DNA of 64,000 bases from Limnoperna fortunei (GCA_944474755.1 OX104122.1:2536751-2600750); one strand, 5' to 3'; shown: positions 12,441-24,460, counted from the first letter of the stretch. Numbers and translations are program-made. The notes: generated from the sequence alone by a model not told the origin.

Positions 12441-12637
12441 TATAAGTACGTGTAACACTACTACTCATTGAATCCGAGCTATAAGTACGTGTAACACTAC
12501 TACTCATTGAATCCGAGCTATAAGTACGTGTAACACTACTACTCATTGAATCCGAGCTATAAGTACGTGTAACACTACTACTCATTGAATCCGAGTTATA
12601 AGTACGTGTAACACTACTACTCATTGAATTCGAGCTA
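12441..12637. repeat. 39-bp minisatellite, five copies
   Basis: Five almost identical 39-bp units containing TATAAGTACGTGTAACAC and TACTCATTGAATCC. The unit length is a multiple of 3, so the minus strand shows a spurious serine/threonine-rich ORF. Confidence 0.93.
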
Positions 12638-12659
12638 TTTCCCTTATTAATGTACATTT

Positions 12660-13440
12660 GGCGGAAAGGAGAAGAAAAAAAAATAATTAAAAATAATGTG
12701 TTGGGATATGCTTACTTTTTGTATATTTATTATTACAACTTAAAATGTGTAAAATTTATAATAATAAATTTAAAATTTTTTGTGGTATTATTTATTTTTT
12801 TAGATCTTTTTTATGACAAATAGTAAGTTTTGTAAAACAAAAATCATATTGTTACCGATTACGTACATGATATATTTAAGTTAGAAATTATCAGAATGGA
12901 CGTTTGAACGCTACATCCAATAAATAATCCAGTTTTTGTAAATCTTCTCTATGAGAAAGGTTTTGTATTAAGAATGCTAACGTTTTAGAAGAGGAAATGT
13001 TTAAAAAGATAAACAAGTAGAAAATCTAAAGTTACAATAAAAACATTGGTTCAATCGGGATCTTTGATAGTACGATAATCCTCTGCGTCCAACGTGGGAC
13101 GTCAGAGAGCTCTCCATAAGCAGAACAGCGGGACTTTTGCGACACGTGTTTAACCAGTTTAAATCAAAGGTGGCCCGAGTTGTCTATGTAAATTGAGTGA
13201 AGTTTTCAAATATGTGTACTTTTGTAAAATTTGTGATTTTATATAAAACAAAAAGTCTCTCAGTTATTTTAGTGTAAAATATTATATCAATTATGAACAC
13301 AAATGATACAAAGTAATTAATTTCATTTACATGCCTGTAAATCAGCGGGAGGACCAATATTGGCCACGTGATCATATTTGGTGTCCCGGATGTCTTTTGT
13401 TTTTCGATGGAGCAGACCTTTGTAATGTTAGGCAAACATC
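12660..13440. other. AT-rich non-coding stretch
   Basis: Nothing recognised on either strand: no domain, no splice-bounded exon and no clear repeat. Small ORFs here are short and low in complexity. Confidence 0.4.
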
Positions 13441-13457
13441 GGGAATGCTATTATCAT

Positions 13458-13562
13458 TACCATTATATAGTATATACGTACAATCTAGTACTCGTGTTAC
13501 CATTATATAGTATATACGTACAATCTAGTACTCGTGTTACCATTATATAGTATATACGTACA
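13458..13562. repeat. 40-bp minisatellite, about 2.6 copies
   Basis: Perfect 40-bp units beginning TACCATTATATAGTATATAC and including CAATCTAGTACTCGTG. It lies immediately left of the 41-bp array but has an unrelated sequence. Confidence 0.92.
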
Positions 13563-13589
13563 GCAACAAGAGATGAAATGTCGGTTAAA

Positions 13590-15060
13590 CAATGGGATCA
13601 ACCTTTTCTTTATTATTGGAGTGGACCGTACAATGGGACCAACCCTTTCCTTATTATTGGGTGTGACCGTATAATGGGATCAACCTTTTCCTTATTATTG
13701 GGGTGATCGTACAATGGGATCAACCTTTCCTTATTATTGGGAGTGACCGTACAATGGGATCAACTTTATCCTTATTATTGGGGTTGGCCGTACAACGGGA
13801 TCAACCTTTTCTTATTATTGGGAGTGACCGCACAATGGGATCAACCTTTTCCTTATTATTGGGTGTGACCGTATAATGGGATCAACCTTATCCTTATTAT
13901 TGGGGTGATCGTACAATGGGATCAACCTTTCCTTATTATTGGGAGTGACCGTACAATGGGATCAACCTTTTCCTTATTATTGGGTGTGACCGTATAATGG
14001 GATCAACCTTATCCTTATTATTGGGGTGATCGTACGATGGGATCAACCTTTCCTTATTATTGGGAGTGACCGTACAATGGGATCAACCTTTTCCTTATTA
14101 TTGGGTGTGACCGTATAATGGGATCAACCTTATCCTTATTATTGGGAGTGACCGTACAATAGGATCAACCTTTTCCTTATTATTGGGAGTGACCGTACAA
14201 TGGGATCAACCTTTTCCTTATTATTGGGAGTGACCGTACAATGGGATCAACCTTTTCCTTATTATTGGAGTGGACCGTACAATGGGACCAACCCTTTCCT
14301 TATTATTGGGTGTGACCGTATAATGGGATCAACCTTATCCTTATTATTGGGAGTGACCGTACAATGGGATCAACCTTTTCCTTATTATTGGGAGTGACCG
14401 TACAATGGGATCAACCTTTTCCTTATTATTGGGAGTGACCGTACAATGTGATTAACCTTTTCCTTATTATTGGGAGTGACCGTACAATGTGATCAACCTT
14501 TTCCTTATTATTGGGAGTGACCATACAATGGGATCAACCTTTTCCTTATTATTGGGAGTGACCGTACAATGGGATCAACCTTTTCCTTATTATTGGGAGT
14601 GACCGTACAATGGGATCAACCTTTTCCTTATTATTGGGAGTGACCGTACAATGGGATCAACCATTTCCTTATTATTGGGAGTCCGTACAATGGGATCAAC
14701 CTTTTCCTTATTATTGGGAGTGACCGTACAATGGGATCAACCTTTTCCTTATTATTGGGAGTGACCGTACAATGTGATTAACCTTTTCCTTATTATTGGG
14801 AGTGACCGTACAATGTGATCAACCTTTTCCTTATTATTGGGAGTGACCGTACAATGGGATCAACCTTTTCCTTATTATTGGGAGTGACCGTACAATGGGA
14901 TCAATCTTTTCCTTATTATTGGGAGTGACCGTACAATGGGATCAACCATTTCCTTATTATTGGGAGTCCGTACAATGGGATCAACCTTATCCTTATTATT
15001 CGGGTGGCCATAATAATGGGATAAACTTTTTTCCTTGTTATTGGAGATGACCGTAACAAT
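13590..15060. repeat. 41-bp minisatellite, about 36 copies
   Basis: The unit is TGGGATCAACCTTTTCCTTA followed by TTATTGGGAGTGACCGTACAA. Variants (TGTGACCGTATAATG, GGGGTGATCGTACAATG, GAGTCCGTACAATG) recur in fixed orders, for example around 13660-13740, 13870-13940 and 13985-14060, so multi-unit blocks were copied. The last units near 15000-15060 diverge and grade into single-copy DNA. Confidence 0.95.
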
Positions 15061-15090
15061 GGAACTAACCTTTTACTTAGTATTGAACGT

Positions 15091-15147
15091 CCTAAAAATA
15101 GCTGAATTATTGCTTGCTGGACCTTAAACAACAATCAATCAATCTTA
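15091..15147 (+). repeat. SINE 3'-tail fragment
   Basis: CCTAAAAATAGCTGAATTAT then TGCTTGCTGGACCTTAAACA and an AATC run. The same tail occurs three times near 34504-34725 and once near 45737. No head is attached here, so it is a 5'-truncated SINE or LINE-tail remnant. Confidence 0.65.
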
Positions 15148-15944
15148 TTATTTGGGGTGGCTGTAATTTTCTGAGTTAAACGTCTTTCTGCTATATAGCT
15201 AATTAAACTCGTTGCATCAAAACACAATTTTTCTAATATTCTCTTTTTTAATCTTAGAAAAAAATTGCTGTATTCGTAAGATCGACGAAAACTTCTGTAC
15301 GAAAGCGATAATACGGCCCCGTCTCCTACGCCCTAAAGAGCAAATGTTAAAGAGTATAACTAAAACAAAAGAAAATGACAGGAACCAATTATATTTCAGG
15401 ATGCGAATAGTCAACATTGACACAATCTGGGATCGTCAATTCTAGCCCCCTGACAAGACCTAATTACTTAGATTTACTAAATGTTTGTCAAACGTTGGGG
15501 CCTACAAACTTTATATAGTCAAACAAACGAAGTTCTATGCGGAATTGTGTAATGGCGGAAGGGCGGAATGGTGGAATAGCGGAATAGTGGAATGGTGGAA
15601 TACCCAACAGCAATCCGACAGTTCGCTTTAATATGAATTACTTAGTATAAGTATTATAAGGAATGTTTATGATGATGTAATTAGATACAGTTTATGACTA
15701 TTTTACTGTCTCCTACTTCCTAAATATTAGAAGTTTAAAGTTCTGTGATTCTACTGCATATATAAACTTAGTTTAGATCCCGCCCCAAATAAAATAGTGT
15801 GCCCACGCTTGCCGGCTATACAACTTTCCCCGCAGTATTTTAAGTTACACAATATGTTTCATCCTCTATATTCAGAGGTTTTTGGTACAGAGTCAAAAAC
15901 AATTTAAATGCATATATTCAGCAATAAAAGCTGTCTGTACAGTT
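15148..15944. other. Non-coding stretch with GGAAT short repeats
   Basis: No gene seen. Bases 15540-15603 carry a short irregular repeat of GGAATGGTGGAATAGC type. The rest is unremarkable AT-rich DNA; small overlapping ORFs on both strands near 15210-15445 have no recognisable domains. Confidence 0.4.
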
Positions 15945-16072
15945 AATATTCAACAATCTAATTGAAATTTAATCTTTAACTTGCTCCCCCTTTTTGCTAT
16001 CGTCGCTGCTTGTACCCCGCAGCGACCATAGCAAAAAGGGGAAGCAAGTGATTAGATTGAATATTTAATAAA
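15945..16072. repeat. Long imperfect palindrome (fold-back)
   Basis: The arms run from AATATTCAACAATCTAAT on the left to ATTAGATTGAATATT on the right, and share CTTGCTCCCCCTTTTTGCTA with its complement TAGCAAAAAGGGGAAGCAAG. The loop between GTCGCTGC and GCAGCGAC is about 9-10 bases. It would form a hairpin about 120 bp long. No target duplication was identified, so mobility is unproven. Confidence 0.72.
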
Positions 16073-17032
16073 CAGCTGGCACCGAGCAAGTGATCTTTGT
16101 GCCGAGCTTATACAAGACACAGTATTGTTTCAAGTACATTTTGTTTTCAATTATAATTATCATTATTTATATGACTTAAATTGTTTATTTTCTTACAACA
16201 CACAAAACTCGAGTTCTAACTGTAACTGTAAATGACGTAGGTTTTATACATTACTATAGAATTCAGGATTTAACAAGGGGGGGGGCGCTCTGGACACATT
16301 TATTGTTATCACATGTGCTTATGGACGCGTGTTATATATGCTTCGTTGTAAAAGGGGGTCCAGGCACCAACCCCCCACCCCACTTACTATATCATCAAGT
16401 ACTAATATAATTACCTGATCAGATATTTATTTTTTCTATAAAAATGTTTAGCCAATCGTGCATAAATATGAGCATTGTTCAACTTGTACTCAGGTGAAAC
16501 ATTCCTTTTAAAAATTTAAATTAAATAACTACCCGACAATATTTTACATAGTATAGGATTTGTTGTAGGAATAAGCTGTCCTCAATTGTGGACACATTTT
16601 ACTTCATATAATTAAAGTACTCGTGACAGCTTCTTTTGCCTTATTTAAAAATCTGACATTGACCAAACTTTTCTGATTTAGTCAAATTTTTTATATTACC
16701 CATTTTCATTTTTAATGGTAAAATAATATATTGATTAATGACTATTAGCTGATGGTTTAAAATAGCTTGTTCCGGTCAATGTACAGTATTTGTAATCGAA
16801 TTTAAATAGAGTCGATTTGAATTCATATATCATTAACAAGCTAACTTAAATAAGCATAATTCCATTCTTTAAAATTTTCAGAAAATGTTGACCCCGAGCT
16901 ACCTTATATGACGTCGCATTATTTTGACAACGTGTTGTTAAGTATCTAAACTTCGTCTGTTAAAATAGAGAGATAATAGGAAACAATAAACCGACATTGT
17001 CAAATATGTACATGTAATTTTAAAGAAATTTG
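16073..17032. other. Non-coding stretch with dispersed-repeat homology
   Basis: No gene seen. Bases about 16450-16510 (AGCCAATCGTGCATAAATAT then GAGCATTGTTCAACT) resemble the flank modules at 19640 and 21560, so an old copy of that repeat extends here. G-rich and C-rich tracts occur near 16276 and 16355-16380. Confidence 0.45.
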
Positions 17033-17150
17033 AGGGGCGTTTGGTGAACGAGTGGCTAAGGTAGTCATCTACTGTTGATGACGCTGAATTAAACAATTTT
17101 CTTACTGCGATAAATTGGTGCCTGTAGGCACCGTGGTTCAATAACTGACC
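17033..17150 (+). repeat. SINE-head-like fragment (tRNA-related)
   Basis: GAACGAGTGGCTAAGGTAGT then CATCTACTGTTGATGACG parallels the tRNA-like heads at 48985 and 49430 (GGCCGAGTGATCAAGGTAGT then TATTCTACTATTGATCACG). GTGGTTCAATAACTG near 17131 may be a decayed B box. It is degenerate and has no clear tail. Confidence 0.5.
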
Positions 17151-17164
17151 AGCAGTGACCTTTA

Positions 17165-18130
17165 ACGAACAAATGGTACCGACTGGTTAACGTTGATCTA
17201 CTATAAATCGTCTGCAGTAGTCGGTCTACTAGTTGTCTACAGTAATCGACGGCTAACACTAGTTAGTCTACAGTAATCGACGACTAACGCTAGTTGGTCA
17301 GCAATAATTGACGGCTAACATTAGTTGGTCCGCAATAATATACAACTAACACTAGTTATTCTACAGTAATTGTTGGCTAGCACTAGTAGGACTACATTAA
17401 CCTTAGTTGGTCTACAGTAATTGAAAGCAGACACTAGTTGACATAGATTAATAGACGACTAACTATATTTTGTTTACAGTAATTGACGGTTACCACGTGT
17501 CGATCTGCAGTAAGCAACGGCTAACACTAGTGGTCTACAGGATTTGTTGGTTAACACTAGTTGTTCCACAGTAATCGTCGGTTAGCACTAAATGGTCTAC
17601 ACTAATCTAAGGCTTATACTAATTGGTCTACATTAGCCATAGTTTGTACACAGTAGTTGACGACTGACAATAGTTGGTCTGCATTAATCTACGGCTAACC
17701 ATAGTTGGTCTACAGAAATAGACCGCTAACACGAGTTGATCTGCAGTAAGCGACGGCTAACATTAGTGGTCTACAGTAATGGACGGCTAACACTAATTGG
17801 TCTATAGTAATCGACGACTAGAACTAGCTAGCATACAGTAATCGACTTCTAACTCTGCTTGGTCTGCAGTTATCGGCCGCTAATACTACTTGGTCTTCAG
17901 TAATCGCCGACGAACAATAGTCGCGTGATGTCTACGTGCAATAAATGACAAGAAATTATGTTACTAGGCGAATAAACATAGTTGATCTTTAGTGACCGAC
18001 GTCTAAAAATAAAAATCTGAAGTGTCCTATAATTAACAAAAGACGAACTCAGTCATCTGACGACTAACAACAGGGACACGTAGTGAGGGTGCGACTAATT
18101 GGACTGTCTGAAGTGACGGCTAACAACTCA
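17165..18130. repeat. Degenerate ~31-bp minisatellite
   Basis: Around 30 diverged units built on GTCTACAGTAATCGACGGCT followed by AACACTAGTTG. Single-base changes and small indels are common, so this array is older than the 41-bp and 21-bp arrays. The last units from about 17930 are barely recognisable. Confidence 0.85.
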
Positions 18131-18189
18131 TGGGTTATTTATACATAGATGGTTGTATATAGGGTATTGTCATTATATCTTGCACAAGG

Positions 18190-18290
18190 AAGAGTGGTAA
18201 TGCCTGAAAAATTGATAATGTCCGAGTTAAAGGCGAGGGCATTATCAATGTTAAAGGCAATACCATTGTCCCGAGTGCGTTCAGGTATCA
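18190..18290. repeat. Imperfect inverted repeat
   Basis: AATGCCTGAAAAATTGATAATG is matched by CATTATCAATGTTAAAGGCAAT about 30 bases on. ORFs on both strands here simply mirror the palindrome. No element boundary was identified. Confidence 0.5.
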
Positions 18291-18591
18291 TGCCCTCTCC
18301 AGTAACAAGCAACATAAAACTGTTTATTTTTAATTTATAAAAAAATATTGTGCATATGTACAACCTAAATAAGGTAAAAATGTCATAAAAATAAGAAAAC
18401 TAACTGTGTATTGCCTAAAAAAACCAAACAATGATATACTAGTATCATGAGGTCAACATTCAAATCTTATAGCAAGCAGCTAGAAATGAATAATACAGTC
18501 TTAAACACATGGTTTATAAATTCTTCAATAACATAATGTAATAGTTGCTTATATAGGTGACATTGTCATGATACTTGACAACACTGCCGAT

Positions 18592-19350
18592 AGGTTGTCA
18601 AAAGCGACTAACTGTATGCCGATCAGTTGTCACACAGACTAACTGTATGCCGATCAGTCGTCACACAGACTAACTGTATGCCGATCAGTTGTCACACAGA
18701 CTACCTGTATACCGATCAGTTGTCACAGACTAACTGTATGTCGATCAGTTGTCACAGACTATAACTGTATGGCGATCAATTGTCACACGGACTAACTGTA
18801 TGTCGATCAGTTGTCACAGACTATAACTGTATGCCGATCATTTGTCAAAGACTATCTGTATGTCGTTCAGTTGTCTCAGACTAACTGTATTTTGATCTGT
18901 TGTCACACAGACAAACTGTATGCCGATCAGTTGTCACACAGACTGACTGTATGCCGATCAGTTGTCACACAGACTAACTGTATGCAATCAGTTGTCACAC
19001 AGACTAACTGTATGCAATCAGTTGTCACACAGACTATCTGTATGCCGATCAGTTGTCACACAGACTAACTGTATGTCGATCAGTTGTCACAGACTATCTG
19101 TATGCCGATCAGTTGTCACACAGACTAACTGTATGTCGATCAGTTGTCACAAACTATAACTGTATGTCGATCAGTTGTCACAGACTATAACTGTATGGCG
19201 ATCAGTTGTCACACAGACTAACTGTATGTCGTTCAGTTGTCTCAAACTAAATGTATGCTGATCAGTTGTCACAGACTATAACTGTATGTCGATCAGTTGT
19301 CGCAGACTAACTGTATGCCGATCAGTTGTCACAAAGACTAATTGTATCTC
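18592..19350. repeat. 29-31-bp minisatellite, array A
   Basis: Units of ACTAACTGTATGCCGATCAG then TTGTCACACAG, with a shorter variant lacking one CA pair. The same repeat forms a second array at 20039-21270 and a remnant at 22715-22800. The cysteine- and serine-rich ORFs read from it are artefacts. Confidence 0.93.
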
Positions 19351-20038
19351 GTATAAAATTTTTATTTCATACTTTATTTTCTCATACAAGTGCTGTTTTG
19401 TGTTTAAATAAACTAAAAACCCAAGTTTGATTATTTGTATACATGTACTTAAATTAATTTTTGTGCAAATTTCACACACAATAAATTTCAACTTATATCT
19501 TACATTTTGTCGTGAAATTTTCCCTGACTTTGATTTGTGGATTGTCATTTTCATCGGTGTTCGGTATTTTGTTACAATTACTGTCATTTAATAATAGTGT
19601 ATTTATGTAGACCAATGATTTGCGTGCTTTATACATAATAACTTGTGTAGCCAACCGTGGAAAAATATGAGCATTGAATATATGATTATTTTTGGTTTTC
19701 GTTTGAACGGCTGCCGTTGTCAAGGGACACTATGTGCCATGGAGTTTAAATACAGGTAAACTTTTAAATGTCGTTAAGTATTTCTATATAAGTCTACAGG
19801 CGGCCTAATTTCGTCATGTGATAACTAAGGGACATTGTTAATTGTAATATTTCTTACGTAATCAATGGTACACTCAGTCAGGGACATTATATACTTCCGT
19901 TAATGTCACTGATTCAGCATAAGAGAAATACGCATGTTAAACTGGCACATACATGTATGCTGTTCTTGTCGCCCACGACGGAACGTTAATTATCAAGCAT
20001 GAAATTCAAATTCGCTATTATGTATTTAGTTTTATACA
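19351..20038. repeat. Flank module of the array A / array B duplication
   Basis: Two non-coding modules follow array A. The first (19351-19650, TCGTATAAAATTTTTATTTC onwards) recurs at 21275-21610. The second (about 19670-20038, with GGTTTTCGTTTGAACGGC and GCCATGGAGTTTAAATACAG) recurs at 22345-22720. Each second module runs into another copy of the minisatellite, so array and flank were duplicated together. Confidence 0.85.
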
Positions 20039-21270
20039 GGTCAGTTATCACACAGGCTATCTGTATGCCGATCAGTTGACACAGACTTACCGTATGCCGA
20101 TCAGTTGACACAGACTTACCGTATACCGATGAGTTGTCACACAGACCAACTGTATGTCAATCAGATGTCACTAAGAATAACTATGCCGATCAGTTTTCAC
20201 CGACTTAATTACTGTATGGCGATCAGTTGTCACAGACTTACTCTATGACGATCCGTTTTCACACAAATTAAATGTATGCCAATCAGTTGTCAAACACTAA
20301 CTGTAAGCCGATCAGTTTCACGGACTTACTGTATGCCCATCCATTGTCACCCAGACTAACTGTATGCCGATCAGTTGTCACACAGAATAATTGTATGCCG
20401 ATCAGTTGTCATAGACTAACTGTATGCCGATCACTTTTCACGCAGACTTACTGTATGCCGATCAGTTGTCTAACTGTATGCCGATCAGTTGTCACACATT
20501 CTAACTATGCCAATCAGTTGTCACATCGACTAACTGTATGCCGAACAGTTGTCACAGATAAACTGTATGCCAATCAGTTGTCACAGACTTACTGTATGCC
20601 GATCAGTTGTCACAGACTAACTGTATGCCGATCAGTTGTCTAACTGTGTGCCGATTTGTTTTCACACAGACTAACTGTATGTCGATTATTGTCACAGTCT
20701 AACTTTATGCCGATCAGTTGTCACACAGAATGACTGTATGCCGATCAGTTGTCACACAGACTAACTGTATGCCGAACAGTTGTCACAGTTTAACTGTATG
20801 CCAATCAGTTGTCACAGACTTACTGAATGCCGATCAGTTGTCACATACTTACTGTATGCCGATCAGTTGTCACACACTAGCTGTACGTCGATCAGTTGTC
20901 TAACTCTATGCCGATCAGTTGTCACTAACTGTATGCCGATCAGTTGTCTAACTGTGTGCTGATTCGTTTTCACACAGACTAACTGTATGTCGATTATTGT
21001 CACAGTCTAACTTTATGCCGATCAGTTGTCACATAGAATGACTGTATGCCGATCAGTTGTCACACAGACTAACTGTATGCCGAACAGTTGTCACAGATTA
21101 ACTGTATGTCAATCAGTTGTCACAGATTTACTAAATGCCGATCAGTTGTCACATACTTACTGTATGCCGATCAGTTGTGACACACTAGCTGTACGCCGAT
21201 CAGTTGTCTAACTCTATGCCGAACAGTTATCACACAGACTAACTGTATGTCGATCAGTTTTCACAAAGAC
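20039..21270. repeat. 29-31-bp minisatellite, array B (degenerate)
   Basis: Same repeat as array A but with many shortened units (GTCTAACTGTATGCCGATCA) and point changes. An internal block of about 300 bp (20640-20900 and 20945-21210) is duplicated. The higher divergence suggests array B is older or less homogenised than array A. Confidence 0.9.
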
Positions 21271-21274
21271 TAAT

Positions 21275-21610
21275 TAAATCTTGTATAAAGTTTTTATTTC
21301 ATACTTTCATACTTTATTTTCTAATAGAAGTGCTGTATTGTTGTTTAAATAAACTAAAACCCCAAGTTTGATTTTTTGTATACATGTACTTAAAAAATTT
21401 ATAAAAAAACTTATATCTAACATTTTGTTGTGAAATTTTCTCTGACTTTGATTTGTGGATTGTCAGTTTTATTGGTGTTCGGTATTTTGTTATTACCGTC
21501 ATTTAATACTAGTGCATTTATGTCGACAAATGATTTGCGTGCTTTATACATAATAACTTGTGTAGCCAACCGTGCAAAATATGAGCATTGTTCACTAGAC
21601 ACCCAGGTGA
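21275..21610. repeat. Second copy of first flank module
   Basis: Matches 19345-19650 over most of its length, including AAGTGCTGT...TGTTTAAATAAACTAAAA and TTTGCGTGCTTTATACATAA. It differs by short indels, such as a repeated CATACTTT at about 21300. Confidence 0.85.
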
Positions 21611-21631
21611 TCGAAACACTCCTTTAAAAAT

Positions 21632-22078
21632 TCCGGGGCTACTTGATCAGAGTGGTAACAGTCTATTACTGAGTCTATAACTCCAGGACGACTTCATCAG
21701 AGTGACAACAGTCTATTACTGAGTCTATAACTCCGGGACGACTTGATCAGAGTGGCAACAATCTATTACTGAGTCTATAACTCCGGGACGACTTGATCAG
21801 AGTGGCAACAGTCTATTACTGAGTCTATAACTCCGGGACGACTTGATCAGAGTGGTAACAGTCTATTACTGAGTCTATAACTCCAGGACGACTTGATCAG
21901 AGTGACAACAGTCTATTACTGAGTCTATAACTCCGGGGCTACTTGATCAGAGTGGTAACAGTCTATTACTGAGTCTATAACTCCGGGACGACTTAATCAG
22001 AGTGACAACAGTCTATTACTGAGTCTATAACTCCAGGACGACTTGATCAGAGTGACAACAGTCTATTACTGAGTCTAT
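21632..22078. repeat. 50-bp minisatellite, about nine copies
   Basis: Nearly identical 50-bp units: GTCTATTACTGAGTCTATAA then CTCCGGGACGACTTGATCAG and AGTGGCAACA. The few variable sites (GGGACG/GGGGCT/AGGACG, GGCAACA/GACAACA/GGTAACA) recur in pairs, which implies recent block copying. Confidence 0.95.
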
Positions 22079-22900
22079 ACATGTAAGTTTTATTGTTTAT
22101 TGACAGAATATTGTATTTACCAGATATTTGGTGACGGAAGTTTTCAATATATTTGCCTTTTTATTATTTTTAAAATTTTAAAAAGGGAAATTTTTAGACC
22201 ACTGCACTTTATATTTAGGCTCCCCGTCACTAATACAGTAAAAATAAATTCATTATTTTAATCAAAGTTCATAGACAAAACTCCATTGATTCTGTAAAAT
22301 TTTTCTTATTACCAATTTTCAATTGGAAAATGGAAAAATAACATTGAATATATGACTATTGTTGGTTTTCGTCTGAACGGCGGCCGTTGTCAATGGACAC
22401 CATGCGCCATGGAGTTTAAATACAGGTAAAGTTGAACTGCATACTTTTAAATGTCGTCAAGTATTTCTATATTAGTCTGCGGGCGGCCTAATTTCGTCGT
22501 GTAACTAAGGGACATTGTTAATTATAATATTTCTTACGTAATCAATGGGACATTCAGTCAGGGACATTATATACTTCGTTAATGTCATTGATTCAGCAAA
22601 AGAGAAATTCGAATGTAAAACTGGCACATGCACTTGTATGCTGTTCTTGCGGCCCACCACGGAACGTTAATAAAGCATGAAATTCAAATTCGCTATTATG
22701 TATTTAGTTTTATACCGCTCAGTTGTCACACATACTAACTGTTTCCCTCTCAGCTGTAACACATACTAACTGTATACCGTTCAGTTGTCACACAGCAATT
22801 GTTTTGGTGATAAATCAAAACTGTTGACCAATCCTTGTTATGACTGGAGTCGAGCACATCCTGTTCGCATTGAGACTCACAGGTGTGCAATCAAAAGCAG
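22079..22900. repeat. Second copy of second flank module, with minisatellite remnant
   Basis: Bases 22345-22720 match 19672-20038. Three worn units of the 31-bp repeat (CTCAGTTGTCACACATACTA and similar) follow to about 22800. Bases 22079-22340 and 22800-22900 hold nothing recognisable. Confidence 0.75.
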
Positions 22901-22999
22901 GCGAGTTTTTACTTTACCACATCGCCATAGAGACACCACAATGAGTATCTGGGCATTATGATAAACAAATTTGCTATAAAATAGACAAGAATACGACTG

Positions 23000-23186
23000 A
23001 GACAACCCGGATCGTGACAACTCGGACCGTAATAGGACAAGTCGGACTGTATTACGCCGAGCGGTTGTCACGATCCGAGTTGTCTGGTTGCCATAGACAT
23101 TAGTACGAGAATCTTCTGCCGTCCAATGCCTTTTTCGCGTGGTCAAACTAAAAAAACCGTTGTACGGCAGAGGATTCTCGGACTAC
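23000..23186. repeat. Two adjacent inverted repeats
   Basis: First: GACAACCCGGATCGTGACAA at 23001 is answered by TTGTCACGATCCGAGTTGTC ending at 23084. Second: ACGAGAATCTTCTGCCGT at about 23104 is answered by ACGGCAGAGGATTCTCGG near 23164-23181. Both could form hairpins of 70-90 bp. No target duplication was found. Confidence 0.6.
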
Positions 23187-24060
23187 ATATATAAGTGTTT
23201 ATTGCATAATTTTTAATAAATCATTATTTTGTATATTTCCCTGTACAATCGTTCTCTAGTAATTATGAAATTATGCTGAAAATTTGTTTACTTAGAGATC
23301 AAAGTGCAATATACCAATATGTGATTGTCTAATTTTAAAGAAATTATCCATCTCTGGCTGTATTGTTTTTAAAATTTTGTTAAAATTTGTGTGTTGGAGA
23401 ATTCGGTTGTTTTTACTACATAATTAATTTGTTTCTTAACACGATGAATTTAGGAAATAAATACACTTTCAAATCCGTGATAATAATCGCAAGCTAATTG
23501 CGACAAGGTCGGGACCAGCAGTATTGGTTTTAAGAGCATTTCCAAGAATGCGCACGGGATGGGGTACCTGCGCATTGAAAAAGGACGACTTCAAGGTAAC
23601 GAGCTTAAAGAAATGTTTTTATGAACACAATATATGGTTTTAATGTTAACTCCACGTCACTGACAAGTCTCAATATTTCTAGTACGATGTCACAGCTAGA
23701 TTTAAATGTCATCGAGTTCTGCTTTTGATATCGGTCATAATCTGCCATGCCATGTGCTCACTGCGGAACCGTGGCTCTTTATTCCTTGGCTTATTATTTG
23801 TTTAGTGGTGAACAAAGGGCCAAAAAGAGCTATACGGTTCAACAGCTACATCGCTATTGACGTCTTGTGTGTGTTTTTGAAAAAGGGGGTTGGGGGGGGG
23901 GGGGTTGGGGTGGGTAATGATCGGCAGTTATCGTGTCTTTCCGTCGTGCATCGTGGAAAGCTCAAAGAAAAATGTCCCGAAACAAGTTATAATTTCAATT
24001 GAATCATTTTGACATTAGATTTGTTTTTAAAGATTTGTATTTACATGTATTAGATCTATA
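23187..24060. other. Non-coding stretch with a poly-G tract
   Basis: No gene recognised. A G tract at about 23885-23915 (GGGGGTTGGGG..., GGGGTTGGGGTGGG) could form a G-quadruplex. The ORF crossing it (23706-24002) is short and has no known domain. Confidence 0.4.
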
Positions 24061-24089
24061 CTAAAAGTTACACCCCCATCAGTGTGCGG

Positions 24090-24262
24090 ACAGGGTAGTG
24101 GGATACAGGGAGAGAGGGGGAGGGAGAGAGGAGCAGAGGGAAGGGAGAAATGAGCAGTAGGGAGGGAGAATGGAGCTGAAGGGAGGGAGAAAGGAGCAGA
24201 GGGAAGGGAGAAATGAGCAGTAGGGAGGGAGAATGGAGCCGAAGGGAAGGAGAAAGGTATTC
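24090..24262. repeat. Polypurine minisatellite, ~62-bp period
   Basis: A strand-asymmetric GA-rich array built from GGGAGGGAGAA and GAGCAG subunits, with a longer period of about 62 bp (GAGCAGAGGGAAGGGAGAAA at 24131 and 24193). Such long polypurine tracts can adopt triplex (H-DNA) forms. The proline/serine/leucine-rich minus-strand ORFs are by-products. Confidence 0.85.
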
Positions 24263-24324
24263 CCTGTCAGCCCCTCCCCCATGCACTCAGCGTTTTGCTT
24301 GTTCAATATTAAATTAATGCAATA

Positions 24325-24460
24325 TCAGAGGTAACTGTGGACATGACCCCTCCCTATCAGAGGTACCCATGGACAGGACCTCCCCATCACAGGTACTCAT
24401 CATGCTCATGGACAGGACCCCTCCCTATCACATCTACCTGTGGACAGGACCCCTTTCCTT
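24325..24460. repeat. Short degenerate repeat (GGACAGGACCCCTCCCTATCA)
   Basis: Three to four uneven copies of GTGGACAGGACCCCTCCCTA then TCAGAGGTACC. No coding signal. Confidence 0.6.

Noticed and set aside
13590..15060. CRISPR-like array
   Set aside because: Units are contiguous 41-bp tandem repeats without unique spacers. The genome is eukaryotic and has no cas-like genes. The same holds for the 31-, 39-, 50- and 51-bp arrays.
24068..24306. Ser/Pro/Leu-rich ORFs on the minus strand
   Set aside because: They are translations of the polypurine/polypyrimidine minisatellite.
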